Assembly: GCA_034435835.1 (NCBI GenBank)
Contig: DAOTWF010000022.1
Coordinates: 1 to 23,173, forward strand
Reading direction: 5' to 3'
Source: CALJTV01 sp034435835
GTDB lineage: Bacteria > Chloroflexota > Dehalococcoidia > GIF9 > UBA5629
DNA: 23,173 bases
Made by a program: the position numbers and the translations under genes
Notes under the pieces: model-generated
What the model saw: the letters and a program-made list of their open reading frames with translations, nothing else
Database searches by the model: none
Told to the model about the DNA's origin: nothing
In this document: piece after piece, positions 6,997-14,486 of the stretch
How positions within the stretch are numbered: position 1 is the stretch's first letter
How the letters are laid out: each line of letters starts with the position of its first letter

Positions 6997-7400
6997 GTCA
7001 TGGTTTTCGAAAATATCAACAAGGCGATTGGGGAGCGCTTATAATTGTAGATTGAGAAGTTTGGTGTTCCTTTCGCTGCAGTAGACCCCATGGGGGAGGG
7101 CGCAAAGACCGCTGGACCTCTTAATGATTTTTCCTTTTTGTGCCGTTGGCGCTGTCCGCCATCCTGTACGTAGTAATTGCCACAGGCAAAGCCGATAACC
7201 AGGTGTTCGCGGGAGAGGTGTTTTGGCGAGTCCGGCGGCAGGAGGCGCTCGAAGTCAGCCCCGCCGATGGGCTTCAAGCCTGCGGTGGGGTGATTTCAGA
7301 GTTGTGTTCGCCTCTCTGGGGCACCTTCGGTTTGCGCATGACTGTGGGCACTAGTGTACCTCCGTAACTGATGGGCCACAGGCTATTTAAGTCCAGGCGA
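6997..7400. other. Long intergenic stretch with a possible gene relic and imperfect hairpin
   Basis: No intact gene is convincing here. On the minus strand, 7277 down to about 7140 reads with strongly coding-like, GC-rich third positions (KPIGGADFERLLPP..., then HLVIGFACGNYY). The frame then runs into AT-rich sequence and through into the acyl-CoA dehydrogenase promoter, and there is no ribosome binding site. It looks like a decayed gene piece. At 7289-7325 a nested imperfect hairpin (GGTG/CACC outside CAGAG/CTCTG) could belong to a dispersed repeat. Neither is recognised as a known family. Confidence 0.3.
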
Positions 7401-7433
7401 AAGTCAGAGTGCGGGTAACTCCGCAGCCACAAG

Positions 7434-7442
7434 TGATATAAT
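7434..7442 (+). promoter_or_regulatory. Extended -10 promoter for the AmmeMemoRadiSam operon
   Basis: TGATATAAT: a perfect TATAAT (7437-7442) preceded by the extended TG element. No good -35 is visible at 17 bases, and a small inverted repeat (TGCGG, six bases, CCGCA at 7410-7425) occupies that place. The predicted start is only about 10 bases before the radical SAM start codon, giving a very short leader. Confidence 0.5.
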
Positions 7443-7460
7443 GGTGTAGGCGGTGTGGCG

Positions 7461-8501
7461 ATGGTAGAGAGCCGGCTCTACGAGAAGCTCCCCGGTAACA
7501 GAGTGCGCTGTGATACCTGTCAGTGGCGCTGTGTCATCGGAGAGGGGAAATTCGGTGTCTGCGGGGTGCGGCGCAACAGCGGGGGTGTGCTGGAGGTGCT
7601 GAACTACGCCCTCGCCTCTTCGGTGGCGGTGGACCCCATCGAAAAGAAGCCGCTGTTCCACTTCTTCCCTGGGAGCTATGCGCTCTCGCTGGGCACCTGG
7701 GGGTGCAATTTTCACTGCAAGCACTGTCAGAACTGGCAGATATCCTGTGTGGAGGAGCCGGCGGGGATGGCGGGGGAATCGAGGAAGCTGTCGCCGCAGG
7801 CGGCGGTACAACTGGCGAAACAGCGCGACTGCATCAGCATCACCTGGACATACAACGAGCCCACCATCTGGTTCGAGTACACCTTGGACTCGGCGAAGCT
7901 GGCTAAGGATGAGGGGCTGTACACCGGCTATGTGACCAACGGCTATATTACCCCGGAGGCGCTGGACGCCATCGGTCCGTATCTGGACGCATGGCGGGTG
8001 GATGTGAAGGGCTTTTCGGACAGGCTCTACCGCGAGCTGGCGAAGATAACGAAGTGGCGGAGCATACTGGAGATGGCGAAGCGGGCGCGGCAGAAATGGG
8101 GGATGCATGTGGAGGTGGTGACCAATATTATACCCACCATGAACGACGACGAGGAGCAGCTCACCGCCATCGCCACCTGGATACGGGACGAGCTGGGGGA
8201 GCTGACGCCGTGGCATGTGACCCGGTTCTACCCCCACTATCGTCTGGGGCACCTGCCGCCCACTCCCGTAGCCGCTCTGGAGCGGGCTTACGAGACCGGC
8301 AAGAAGGTGGGGCTGCGCTTTGTCTATCTGGGGAATGTGCCCGGGCACGGCGCCGAGAACACGGTGTGCTACTCCTGTGGCAGGGTGGTGGTACAACGGT
8401 TCGGCTATGACACCAACCCCACCGGCTTGAACGGTTCGAAGTGTAAGTACTGTCGGGCTGAGCTGAACATCAAGAATGAGGGCTGGAAACGGCAATACTA
8501 G
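7461..8501 (+). CDS. amrS: AmmeMemoRadiSam system radical SAM enzyme
   Basis: A 346-residue radical SAM protein of the pyruvate-formate-lyase-activating-like group that occurs next to MEMO and AMMECR1 genes. The 4Fe-4S motif CxxxCxxC is at C82, C86 and C89 (CNFHCKHC). An N-terminal cysteine cluster (C17, C20, C24, C34) and a C-terminal CxxC...CxxC zinc-ribbon-like module (CYSCG, CKYCR) flank the barrel. TYNEPT and DVKGF are typical of the subfamily. I prefer ATG 7461, with AGGCGG seven bases upstream, over an in-frame GTG at 7455. The MEMO and AMMECR1 genes follow closely on the same strand, completing the trio. The reaction of this system is not established to my knowledge. Confidence 0.93.
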   Translation: MVESRLYEKLPGNRVRCDTCQWRCVIGEGKFGVCGVRRNSGGVLEVLNYALASSVAVDPIEKKPLFHFFPGSYALSLGTWGCNFHCKHCQNWQISCVEEPAGMAGESRKLSPQAAVQLAKQRDCISITWTYNEPTIWFEYTLDSAKLAKDEGLYTGYVTNGYITPEALDAIGPYLDAWRVDVKGFSDRLYRELAKITKWRSILEMAKRARQKWGMHVEVVTNIIPTMNDDEEQLTAIATWIRDELGELTPWHVTRFYPHYRLGHLPPTPVAALERAYETGKKVGLRFVYLGNVPGHGAENTVCYSCGRVVVQRFGYDTNPTGLNGSKCKYCRAELNIKNEGWKRQY

Positions 8502-8520
8502 TAAAAGAAGGGGGTCAGCG

Positions 8521-9324
8521 ATGGTGAGACAACCAGTGGTCGCCGGGCAGTTTTACCCCGGCACGGAAAGCGGTCTAAGGGCGATGGTAACCAGGCTGGT
8601 GGAGAAGGGGGTGGAACGGGAGGAGGCACTGGGCGTGGTGATGCCGCATGCCGGCTATGTCTACTCCGGGTATGTGGCGGGGGCGGTGATATCGCGGATA
8701 AAGCTTACGGACCTGTTCGTCATCATGGGACCCAACCATACCGGCATGGGCAAGGCTTTTGCCATCATGACTGAGGGGAACTGGCGGACGCCGCTGGGGG
8801 ATATGGAGATAGATTCCGGGCTGGCGAAGATGGTACTGGGTGAATCCAAACACCTTGAGGACGACGATGTCGCCCACCTCTTCGAGCACTCCATAGAGGT
8901 GCAGCTCCCCTTCCTCCAGTACTTTCTCCCACAGGTGCGGATAGTGCCCATAGTGCTCTCGCATGCCCGGCTGGCGGTGTACAGGGAAATAGGCGGGGCG
9001 CTGGCAAGAGCGGTGAAGCAGTACGGCAACCGGGTGATGTTGCTGGCGAGCAGCGATATGACGCATTACGAACCGCAAGAGTCGGCAAAGAAGAAGGACG
9101 AGAAAGCCATCGAAGCTATCCTGAAGCTGGATGAGGAGGAGCTGGTGCGGCGGGTCACCGAGCTGGACATCTCCATGTGCGGCTACGCGCCAGTTGTCTG
9201 CCTGCTCACCGCCTGCAAGGAGCTGGGGGCAAAGTCGGCAAAGCTGGTGAAGTACCAGACCAGCGGCGATGTTTCCGGGGACTATCGCAGTGTGGTGGGC
9301 TACGCGGGAATAATAGTAAAATAG
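8521..9324 (+). CDS. amrB: AmmeMemoRadiSam system protein B (MEMO family)
   Basis: A 267-residue MEMO-like protein, related to human MEMO1 and to LigB-type non-haem iron dioxygenases. Key motifs are MPHAGYVYSG (41-50), MGPNHTG (69-75), EHSIEVQLPFLQ (122-133), SSDMTHYE (177-184) and MCGYAPVV (219-226). H43, H73 and C220 occupy positions that correspond to the proposed metal ligands of MEMO1. I chose ATG 8521, with GAAGGGGG about seven bases upstream, over the ATG at 8476, which lies inside the radical SAM gene. The gap to the preceding gene is 19 bases and to AMMECR1 eight bases, so this is one operon. Confidence 0.95.
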   Translation: MVRQPVVAGQFYPGTESGLRAMVTRLVEKGVEREEALGVVMPHAGYVYSGYVAGAVISRIKLTDLFVIMGPNHTGMGKAFAIMTEGNWRTPLGDMEIDSGLAKMVLGESKHLEDDDVAHLFEHSIEVQLPFLQYFLPQVRIVPIVLSHARLAVYREIGGALARAVKQYGNRVMLLASSDMTHYEPQESAKKKDEKAIEAILKLDEEELVRRVTELDISMCGYAPVVCLLTACKELGAKSAKLVKYQTSGDVSGDYRSVVGYAGIIVK

Positions 9325-9332
9325 AAGGTGAT

Positions 9333-9845
9333 ATGGCAGAGCTACATCCTCTGGTAAAGCTGGCTAAGGAAGCGGTGGAAAATTACGTTCGCCACGGCAG
9401 GGTGGTGAAGCCAAAAGAACTGATGCCGGAGATGCAAGGGAGGGCGGGCGTGTTCGTCTCTCTGAAGAAACGGGGGGAGCTCAGGGGGTGCATCGGCACC
9501 TTCCTGCCCACGAAAGAGAACATCGCCGAGGAGGTGGTGGCCAATGCCATCAGCTCTGCTACCCACGACCCGCGGTTCCCTCCGGTGGTTCCCGACGAGC
9601 TCGGGGAGCTGGAGTACAGCGTGGACGTGCTCTCCGAGCCGGAGCCGGTGAAGGATGTCCGGGGGCTCGACCCCAAAAAATATGGCGTCATAGTGGAATG
9701 TGGCTACCGCCGGGGGCTGCTGCTCCCTGACCTCGAGGGCGTGAACACGGTGGAGGAGCAGATAAGGATATGCCGGGCTAAGGCAGGCATCGCCCCCGAC
9801 GAGCCGGTGAAGCTCTACCGTTTCACCGTGAAAAGGTACAAGTAG
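9333..9845 (+). CDS. amrA: AmmeMemoRadiSam system protein A (AMMECR1 domain)
   Basis: A 170-residue AMMECR1-domain protein. The defining LRGCIGTF motif is at 50-57, with THDPRFPP and the SVDVLSEPEPV segment downstream. The length matches single-domain bacterial and archaeal members. ATG 9333 has GAAGGTG just upstream. An earlier in-frame start at 9177 would overlap the MEMO gene by almost 150 bases and is unlikely. It completes the operon; the next gene has its own promoter. The domain's biochemical role is not known. Confidence 0.95.
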   Translation: MAELHPLVKLAKEAVENYVRHGRVVKPKELMPEMQGRAGVFVSLKKRGELRGCIGTFLPTKENIAEEVVANAISSATHDPRFPPVVPDELGELEYSVDVLSEPEPVKDVRGLDPKKYGVIVECGYRRGLLLPDLEGVNTVEEQIRICRAKAGIAPDEPVKLYRFTVKRYK

Positions 9846-9854
9846 CGGACATGG

Positions 9855-9883
9855 TTGACATAATCGCCAAATTGGGCTATTGT
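9855..9883 (+). promoter_or_regulatory. Promoter for the tubulin-like 1-rarA-hydrolase operon
   Basis: TTGACA (9855-9860), a 17-base spacer, TATTGT (9878-9883, 4 of 6). The leader of about 45 bases contains AAGGAGAGG before the GTG start at 9935. The promoter shows that the tubulin-like gene is not simply the tail of the AMMECR1 operon. Confidence 0.55.
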
Positions 9884-9934
9884 ATGGAAGAGCAAACAGG
9901 CTGAAGATAATGAGTTAAGGAGAGGAAAAAAGAG

Positions 9935-11065
9935 GTGAAATTACTGGTTATCGGCATTGGAGACTGTGGCTGTCGCATCACCCGCGAATTTGCCGAGCTA
10001 AACCGGATGGCGAAGTCGGAGCGGCGAGTTGACATAATCACCTGTGCCTACGGGATTAACAACGAGGAGGCGGTGCTGGCTGAGCTTGCCGGCAGGCAGG
10101 CGCCGGAGCTGTTCAAGCCGGTGCTCATCCGCGGTTCGCTGGTGCAGGACAGGTCGAGCGAGGCTGGGGCTGAGGTGATGAGGCAGGAGGCGGAGCGGGT
10201 GATGCTGGCGCTGCGGCTGGGTGCCTTTGTGGAGACGGATGCCTTTATGCTGGTGGCGTCAGCCGGGGGCGCGCTTGGCTCCGGTGGTGTTTCCGTGCTG
10301 GCGCAGCTGCTCAAGGAGCGCCGTGCCGGCAAGCCGGTGTACGCGCTCATAATACTGCCTTTCGATTCGGAGCTTGGCGACCCGCGTATCGTGCAGAACA
10401 GCGCCGTATGCCTCAAGTCCATTCACCGCGTCGCCGATGCGGTGATACTGGTGGACAACGGGGGACTGGGGGCTGAGACCACGGTGATGCCGGTGGAGGC
10501 GATGGAAAGGGCTAACAAGGAGATAGTGTACCAGTTCTACGATCTCCTCTGTGCCGGTGAGATGGCGGGGACGAGGTATGCCGGCGGCAAGGTGCTGGAT
10601 GCCGGGGACATCGTGCAGACGTTTGCCGGCTGGACTTCCATAGGCATGGGCAGGGCGCCGCTGGGGACTTCGCTTCTGCCCTGGAAGCGGACGGAGGCGT
10701 TCGATGAAAAGAGTTCGGAGACGTTGCGGGCGATGGAGGCGATGAACTTGGCGCTGATGCGCTTTTCTGTGGACTGCAAGTTGGAGGATGCCGGCAGGGC
10801 GTTGTTCCTGCTGTCGGCGCCACCGAGACAGGCGAATGTGGACATGATAAAGGTGCTGGCTAACAGGATGAAGGAGCTGGCGCCAAATGCCGAGCTGAGG
10901 AACGGCAGCTTCTTCGGGGCGAAGAACTTCGTCCAGGTAACGGTGGCGGTCTCGGAGCTTATCTACCTGGACAGAGTGAAGACCCTGTACGAGAGGGCGG
11001 CGCGCTTGAGCGGCGTCGCCGGCGGCGAGCCGCCAGCGGGGCGAGATGACGCTTTTCGACCTTGA
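9935..11065 (+). CDS. Tubulin/FtsZ superfamily GTPase-like protein 1 (not canonical FtsZ)
   Basis: A 376-residue protein with the tubulin/FtsZ GTPase fold. The N terminus MKLLVIGIGDCGCRI is the first beta strand and loop. The tubulin signature (T4) is changed to SAGGALGSGG (109-118), compared with GGGTGTG in FtsZ. LDAGD (221-225) sits where FtsZ has the catalytic T7 aspartates (NxDxAD). It lacks the FtsZ C-terminal tail motif. GTG start with AAGGAGAGG about ten bases upstream. Its end overlaps the start of rarA by 20 bases. A second, better-conserved paralogue lies at 16158-17339. A cytoskeletal or membrane-remodelling role, as proposed for other FtsZ-like families, is inference. Loss of TGTG in T4 may weaken GTP binding. 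Confidence 0.85.
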   Translation: MKLLVIGIGDCGCRITREFAELNRMAKSERRVDIITCAYGINNEEAVLAELAGRQAPELFKPVLIRGSLVQDRSSEAGAEVMRQEAERVMLALRLGAFVETDAFMLVASAGGALGSGGVSVLAQLLKERRAGKPVYALIILPFDSELGDPRIVQNSAVCLKSIHRVADAVILVDNGGLGAETTVMPVEAMERANKEIVYQFYDLLCAGEMAGTRYAGGKVLDAGDIVQTFAGWTSIGMGRAPLGTSLLPWKRTEAFDEKSSETLRAMEAMNLALMRFSVDCKLEDAGRALFLLSAPPRQANVDMIKVLANRMKELAPNAELRNGSFFGAKNFVQVTVAVSELIYLDRVKTLYERAARLSGVAGGEPPAGRDDAFRP

Positions 11066-12419
11066 GGGGCAGGAGCGGCAAACGGGGGTGGAGGGCGCTC
11101 CTGCCGCGGAGATGCCCCTGGCAGCCAGGATGAGGCCGAGGAGCTTTGCTGAGTTCGTGGGTCAGGGGCATTTGGTGGGGGAAGGACGGGTGCTACGCCG
11201 CTGCATCGAGGCTGACGAGCTGCCCTCGATGATCTTCTGGGGACCGCCGGGGAGCGGCAAGACCACACTGGCTTATGTCATCGCCAGCGTCACCAGGTCA
11301 CACTTCAGCCCGATGAGCGCCGTCACCGCCGGGGTCTCCGATTTGAGGCGCGTGGTGGACGAGGCGAAGCAGCGGCGCAAGCTGGGGCAGCGCACCATAC
11401 TGTTCATCGACGAGATCCACCGCTTCAACAAGCTGCAGCAGGACGCGGTACTGCCCTTTGTGGAGAACGGCGTGGTGACGCTCATCGGCGCCACCACCGA
11501 GAACCCTTCCTTCGAGGTCATCCCGGCACTGCTCTCCCGTTGCCGCGTGTTCACACTTAACTCGCTGTCCGATGATGAGGTGCGCACCATTGTAGAACGG
11601 GCTATAGGTGATGAGGAGAGGGGGCTGGGGAAGATGGAGGTGGCGGTTGATGGCGAGGCGCTGGACCACCTGGTGGTGATGGCTAACGGGGATGCCAGGG
11701 TGGCGCTGAATGCCCTGGAGATGGCAGCAAAGGCTACCGCGCCCGACGCCATGGGAAAACGCCGTGTTACCCTGCCGGTGATAGAAGAGGCGCTGCAGCA
11801 CCGCGCCCTGCTCTATGACAAGAGCGGCGATATGCACTACGACCTGGTCTCGGCGCTGCACAAGTCGCTGCGCGGCTCCGACCCGGACGCCGCCCTTTAC
11901 TGGCTGGGGAGGATGTTGGAGGCGGGTGAGGATCCGCTGTACATCGCCAGAAGGCTGGTGCGGTTTGCTTCGGAGGACGTGGGCATGGCTGACCCGCAGG
12001 CGCTGGTGGTGGCGGTGGCGGCGCAACAGGCGGTGCACTTCGTGGGCATGCCCGAAGGGAACCTGGCGCTGGCACAGGCGGCGGTGTACCTGGCGACGGC
12101 ACCCAAGAGCAATTCGCTCTACGAGGCTTACTCCAGGGTGCAGGAGGACGTGGAACGGAGCCGCAATGACCCGGTGCCTTTGCACCTGCGCAATCCTGCC
12201 ACCGGGCTCATGCGGCGGATGGGCTACGGCAGAGGTTACAAGTATGCCCACGACTATTCCGGGCACTTTGTGGAGCAGGAGTACCTGCCACCGCGCCTTC
12301 AGGGTAAGCGCTATTATACCCCCACCGAGCTTGGCTTTGAGAAGGAGGTGAAGGAGCGGCTGGAGAGGTGGTGGGGGGACAAAAAGAAGAAGGATGAAAA
12401 GGAAAAGGGTACAGTTTGA
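11046..12419 (+). CDS. rarA: Replication-associated recombination protein A (AAA+ ATPase)
   Basis: A 457-residue AAA+ ATPase of the RarA/MgsA/WRNIP1 family, which acts at stalled replication forks and resembles clamp-loader subunits. Walker A is WGPPGSGKTT (65-74), Walker B ILFIDEIHR (118-126), sensor 1 ATTENPSFEV (149-158), followed by the SRCRVF arginine-finger segment. The C-terminal helical tetramerisation domain carries the usual SNSLYEAY and HLRNP segments. The ATG at 11046 lies inside the preceding tubulin-like gene, indicating translational coupling. The hydrolase gene starts 26 bases before the rarA stop. The C terminus is a lysine/glutamate-rich tail. Confidence 0.95.
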   Translation: MTLFDLEGQERQTGVEGAPAAEMPLAARMRPRSFAEFVGQGHLVGEGRVLRRCIEADELPSMIFWGPPGSGKTTLAYVIASVTRSHFSPMSAVTAGVSDLRRVVDEAKQRRKLGQRTILFIDEIHRFNKLQQDAVLPFVENGVVTLIGATTENPSFEVIPALLSRCRVFTLNSLSDDEVRTIVERAIGDEERGLGKMEVAVDGEALDHLVVMANGDARVALNALEMAAKATAPDAMGKRRVTLPVIEEALQHRALLYDKSGDMHYDLVSALHKSLRGSDPDAALYWLGRMLEAGEDPLYIARRLVRFASEDVGMADPQALVVAVAAQQAVHFVGMPEGNLALAQAAVYLATAPKSNSLYEAYSRVQEDVERSRNDPVPLHLRNPATGLMRRMGYGRGYKYAHDYSGHFVEQEYLPPRLQGKRYYTPTELGFEKEVKERLERWWGDKKKKDEKEKGTV

Positions 12420-13047
12420 CTGCGGCGGGCTGAAGCTGGAAGGCGTGCTCCATCTTCCCGATGACGATGGGCGCTCCCCCGGAGTGGTGGTCTGCCACCC
12501 CCACCCGCTCTACGGCGGCTCCATGGACAACAATGTGGTGCAGGCGGTGGCTGCAGCGCTGGTGGGGCGGAAGATGGCAGCATTTACCTTCAACTTCCGC
12601 GGCGTCGGCGGCAGCCAGGGCAGGTTTGATAATGGCAGGGGAGAGCAGGATGACATCAGGGCTGCCGTTGGCTGGCTCTTTGCTCAGCCCGATGTGGATG
12701 GGGAGAGGCTGGGGCTGGCGGGCTATTCATTCGGCGCCTCGGTGGCGCTGCCGTTTGCCCGCGGGGACACAAGGGTGAAAGCGGTGGCGCTGGTATCGCT
12801 GCCGCTGATGGACGGGACGCAGGTGGAGCAGGCGGAGGAAATCCTGAGCACACTCACCATACCCAAGCTGCTGTTGTGCGGGGATGAGGACTTCGTGGTG
12901 CCGCCTGCTGCCCTGGAGAGGGTGAGCCGGAAAGCCATGGAGCCGAAGGAGGTGAGGGTGGTGCCCGGTGCCGACCACTTCTGGTGGGGGAACGAGGGCA
13001 CCATGGCGGAGACGGTGGCTGACTTCTTCAGCCGCCATCTGGGATAA
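12394..13047 (+). CDS. Alpha/beta hydrolase
   Basis: A 217-residue soluble alpha/beta hydrolase resembling the COG2945/dienelactone-hydrolase-like group. CHPHPLYGGSMDNNVV (34-49) is characteristic. The nucleophile elbow is GYSFGA with S112. The acid is D166 in CGDEDFVVP and the base H195 in GADHFWWG, so the catalytic triad is complete. Its start overlaps the end of rarA, making it the third gene of the tubulin-like operon. The substrate is unknown; small esters are typical for the group. It ends eight bases before the stop of a convergent TPR gene. Confidence 0.9.
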   Translation: MKRKRVQFDCGGLKLEGVLHLPDDDGRSPGVVVCHPHPLYGGSMDNNVVQAVAAALVGRKMAAFTFNFRGVGGSQGRFDNGRGEQDDIRAAVGWLFAQPDVDGERLGLAGYSFGASVALPFARGDTRVKAVALVSLPLMDGTQVEQAEEILSTLTIPKLLLCGDEDFVVPPAALERVSRKAMEPKEVRVVPGADHFWWGNEGTMAETVADFFSRHLG

Positions 13048-13049
13048 AG

Positions 13050-13066
13050 CGGTGCTACCGTCTTTT
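13050..13066. terminator. Weak hairpin between convergent genes
   Basis: CGGT-GCT-ACCG followed by TCTTTT in the seven-base space where the hydrolase and TPR genes converge. The stem is only four pairs, so this is a weak candidate for the + strand operon end. Confidence 0.25.
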
Positions 13067-14164
13067 CTGCAATTCTGAAAGGCGCTGTTTTGCTATGCCT
13101 GTCAGCGATTCGTCCTGCGAGAGCTCCAGCACCTTGTTGAGGTCGGCAATAGCCAGGTCGGTCTTTCCCATCGCGGCATAGGTGTTGCCCCGGTTGAAGT
13201 AAGCCAGCGCGTACTTGGGGTCGAGCTCTATCGCCTTATTCAGGTCGGCGAGTGCCAGGTCGTACCTTCCCCAGTTGCTGTAGGCTGAGCCGCGGTTGTT
13301 ATAGGCTCCGGCGAAGTCGGTTTTGAGCTCAATAGCTTTGCTCAGGTCGGCGACCGCCTTGTCCCACTGTTGCTTGGAGTGATAGATCATGCTGCGGCCA
13401 TAGTAAGCGTCTACCAGCTCGGGGTCGAGCTCAATGGCTTTGGTGAAGTCGGCGAGGGCTGCCTCCGTCTGTTCCCTGGAGCCGTAGACGATGCCCCTTT
13501 GTAGGTAGACGAGCGCCAGCTCTCGTTTGAGCTGGGGCGCTGTGTCCGGATACATCTCCATTATCTTCTGTAAATCGGCGATGGCGAGCGCCCATTCACC
13601 CTTTGCTTGGTACACCAGGTTGCGCTTATAGTATGCCGGGTCGTAGTCCGGCTTCAGCTTTATCGCCGTGTTGAAGTCGTCAAGCGCCAGGTCGAGCTGG
13701 TTCGTTTCGGCATACACCATACCGCGGTAGTCGTAAGCCAGGAAGTTGGCGCGGTCGAGTTCAATGCATCTAGTGAAGTCGTCGATCGCCTTGTCAGGTT
13801 TGCCGATAAAGCGGTGGACCAGCCCCAGCGTGAAGTGCGCCTGCACCAGCTTGGGGTCGAGCTCGACGGCTTTAGTCAAGTCATCCAGGGCTTTCTGTGT
13901 TTCGCCATTGTTGGCGTAAGCCCAGCCCCGGCTGATATAGGCGGTGGCTGCTCTAGGGTTGAGCTTGATAGCCGCGGTGAACTCGTTTATGGCATCATCC
14001 CATTTCCCCTCGGCGACATAGGCTGTGCCCCGGTCAATATGCTCTTGCCACCGGGCATCTTTGCCATCGGGTGCCCCGCTGCCACACGAGCAGGCGGTGG
14101 GCAGGGAGATGAGCAGGGCTGCCACTGCAACAAGGGGCAGGAGCTTTGCAGCCAGACCTTTCAT
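13055..14164 (-). CDS. Exported TPR-repeat protein, probable lipoprotein
   Basis: A 369-residue protein. Its N terminus (MKGLAAKLL then a hydrophobic run, then LPTACSC) is a signal peptide with a lipoprotein-like cysteine, although Pro at -3 makes the lipobox weak. The rest is about nine tetratricopeptide repeats of 34 residues with the usual W/Y, G/A-Y-A and A-IELDP positions. TPR solenoids hold protein partners, here outside the membrane. I chose the ATG at 14164 because GGAG ends four bases before it. The longer frame to 14311 would add 49 residues lacking signal-peptide features. It is divergent from the terminase cassette. No partner is identified. Confidence 0.88.
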   Translation of the reverse strand: MKGLAAKLLPLVAVAALLISLPTACSCGSGAPDGKDARWQEHIDRGTAYVAEGKWDDAINEFTAAIKLNPRAATAYISRGWAYANNGETQKALDDLTKAVELDPKLVQAHFTLGLVHRFIGKPDKAIDDFTRCIELDRANFLAYDYRGMVYAETNQLDLALDDFNTAIKLKPDYDPAYYKRNLVYQAKGEWALAIADLQKIMEMYPDTAPQLKRELALVYLQRGIVYGSREQTEAALADFTKAIELDPELVDAYYGRSMIYHSKQQWDKAVADLSKAIELKTDFAGAYNNRGSAYSNWGRYDLALADLNKAIELDPKYALAYFNRGNTYAAMGKTDLAIADLNKVLELSQDESLTGIAKQRLSELQKRR

Positions 14165-14201
14165 CATTCTCCAGTCCGTGCCAGGCACATTTTCAGCACC
14201 C

Positions 14202-14210
14202 AGTATAACA
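14202..14210 (-). promoter_or_regulatory. Extended -10 promoter for the TPR protein gene
   Basis: On the minus strand TGTTATACT: TATACT (5 of 6) with an extended TG. It lies about 40 bases before the preferred ATG at 14164. No clear -35 is seen. Confidence 0.45.
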
Positions 14211-14243
14211 CATCGGTGCGGACAACTGAAGCACGCTTCCAGC

Positions 14244-14279
14244 CCCTCGCTCCAACCCCCCGCAGGGAAAGGGTGAGGG
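14244..14279. repeat. REP-like hairpin element
   Basis: CCCTCGCTC (14244-14252) pairs with GGGTGAGGG (14271-14279) over nine positions, two of them G-U, with an inner C-rich/G-rich centre. Such C/G-rich inverted elements are often dispersed in intergenic sites. Only one copy is seen in this window, so its repeat nature is unproven. Confidence 0.3.
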
Positions 14280-14292
14280 CGACAAACTCCTC

Positions 14293-14321
14293 TTGCTCTT
14301 ATAGAACACATGTACTATCAT
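14293..14321 (+). promoter_or_regulatory. Promoter for the terminase cassette
   Basis: TTGCTC (14293-14298), a 17-base spacer, TATCAT (14316-14321, 5 of 6). The -35 is poor. It lies just before the GGAG (14327-14330) that can serve the first small ORF. Confidence 0.4.
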
Positions 14322-14330
14322 ATAACGGAG

Positions 14331-14486
14331 ATGGCGAAGTTGTTGCTATTGGCGTTACAGAGTCGGCGGTATGATGTAGCGGCGCACGTGCTGGTCTACG
14401 GGCTGATAAAGGCGCGGCTGGAGCGGGTGCACCATGGTGGCAGAAAGAACCAAAGACGGCAGGCAGAAAAAGCCCAGCTTCTATAG
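14331..14486 (+). CDS. Small basic hypothetical protein (51 residues)
   Basis: An ATG at 14331 or, better spaced, a TTG at 14340 (nine bases after GGAG at 14327-14330) opens a frame to TAG at 14484-14486. The product begins MAKLLLLALQSRRYD and continues with a short hydrophobic/amphipathic helix and a very basic C terminus. It shares 53 bases with the next gene in another frame. The ribosome binding site, the promoter just upstream and its place at the head of a tight cassette argue for a real gene. It is not recognised as a family and could be a leader ORF that couples translation to the next gene. Confidence 0.5.
   Translation: MAKLLLLALQSRRYDVAAHVLVYGLIKARLERVHHGGRKNQRRQAEKAQLL

Noticed and set aside
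7404..8495. A 363-codon open frame on the minus strand opposite the radical SAM gene
   Set aside because: Antisense shadow: the + strand product has the full CxxxCxxC radical SAM motif and neighbours of the same system, while this one is low-complexity, rich in Pro, His, Arg and Leu.
9177..9332. Upstream start for the AMMECR1 protein
   Set aside because: It would overlap the MEMO gene by almost 150 bases. ATG 9333 has a ribosome binding site and gives the normal family length.
11298..12266. A 322-codon open frame opposite rarA
   Set aside because: Antisense to an unmistakable AAA+ ATPase; no ribosome binding site and an atypical composition.
14165..14311. N-terminal extension of the TPR protein to a start at 14311
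   Set aside because: The extra 49 residues contain several Cys and Pro and no signal features, and would include the promoter and the REP-like hairpin. The ATG at 14164 has GGAG and begins a proper signal peptide.
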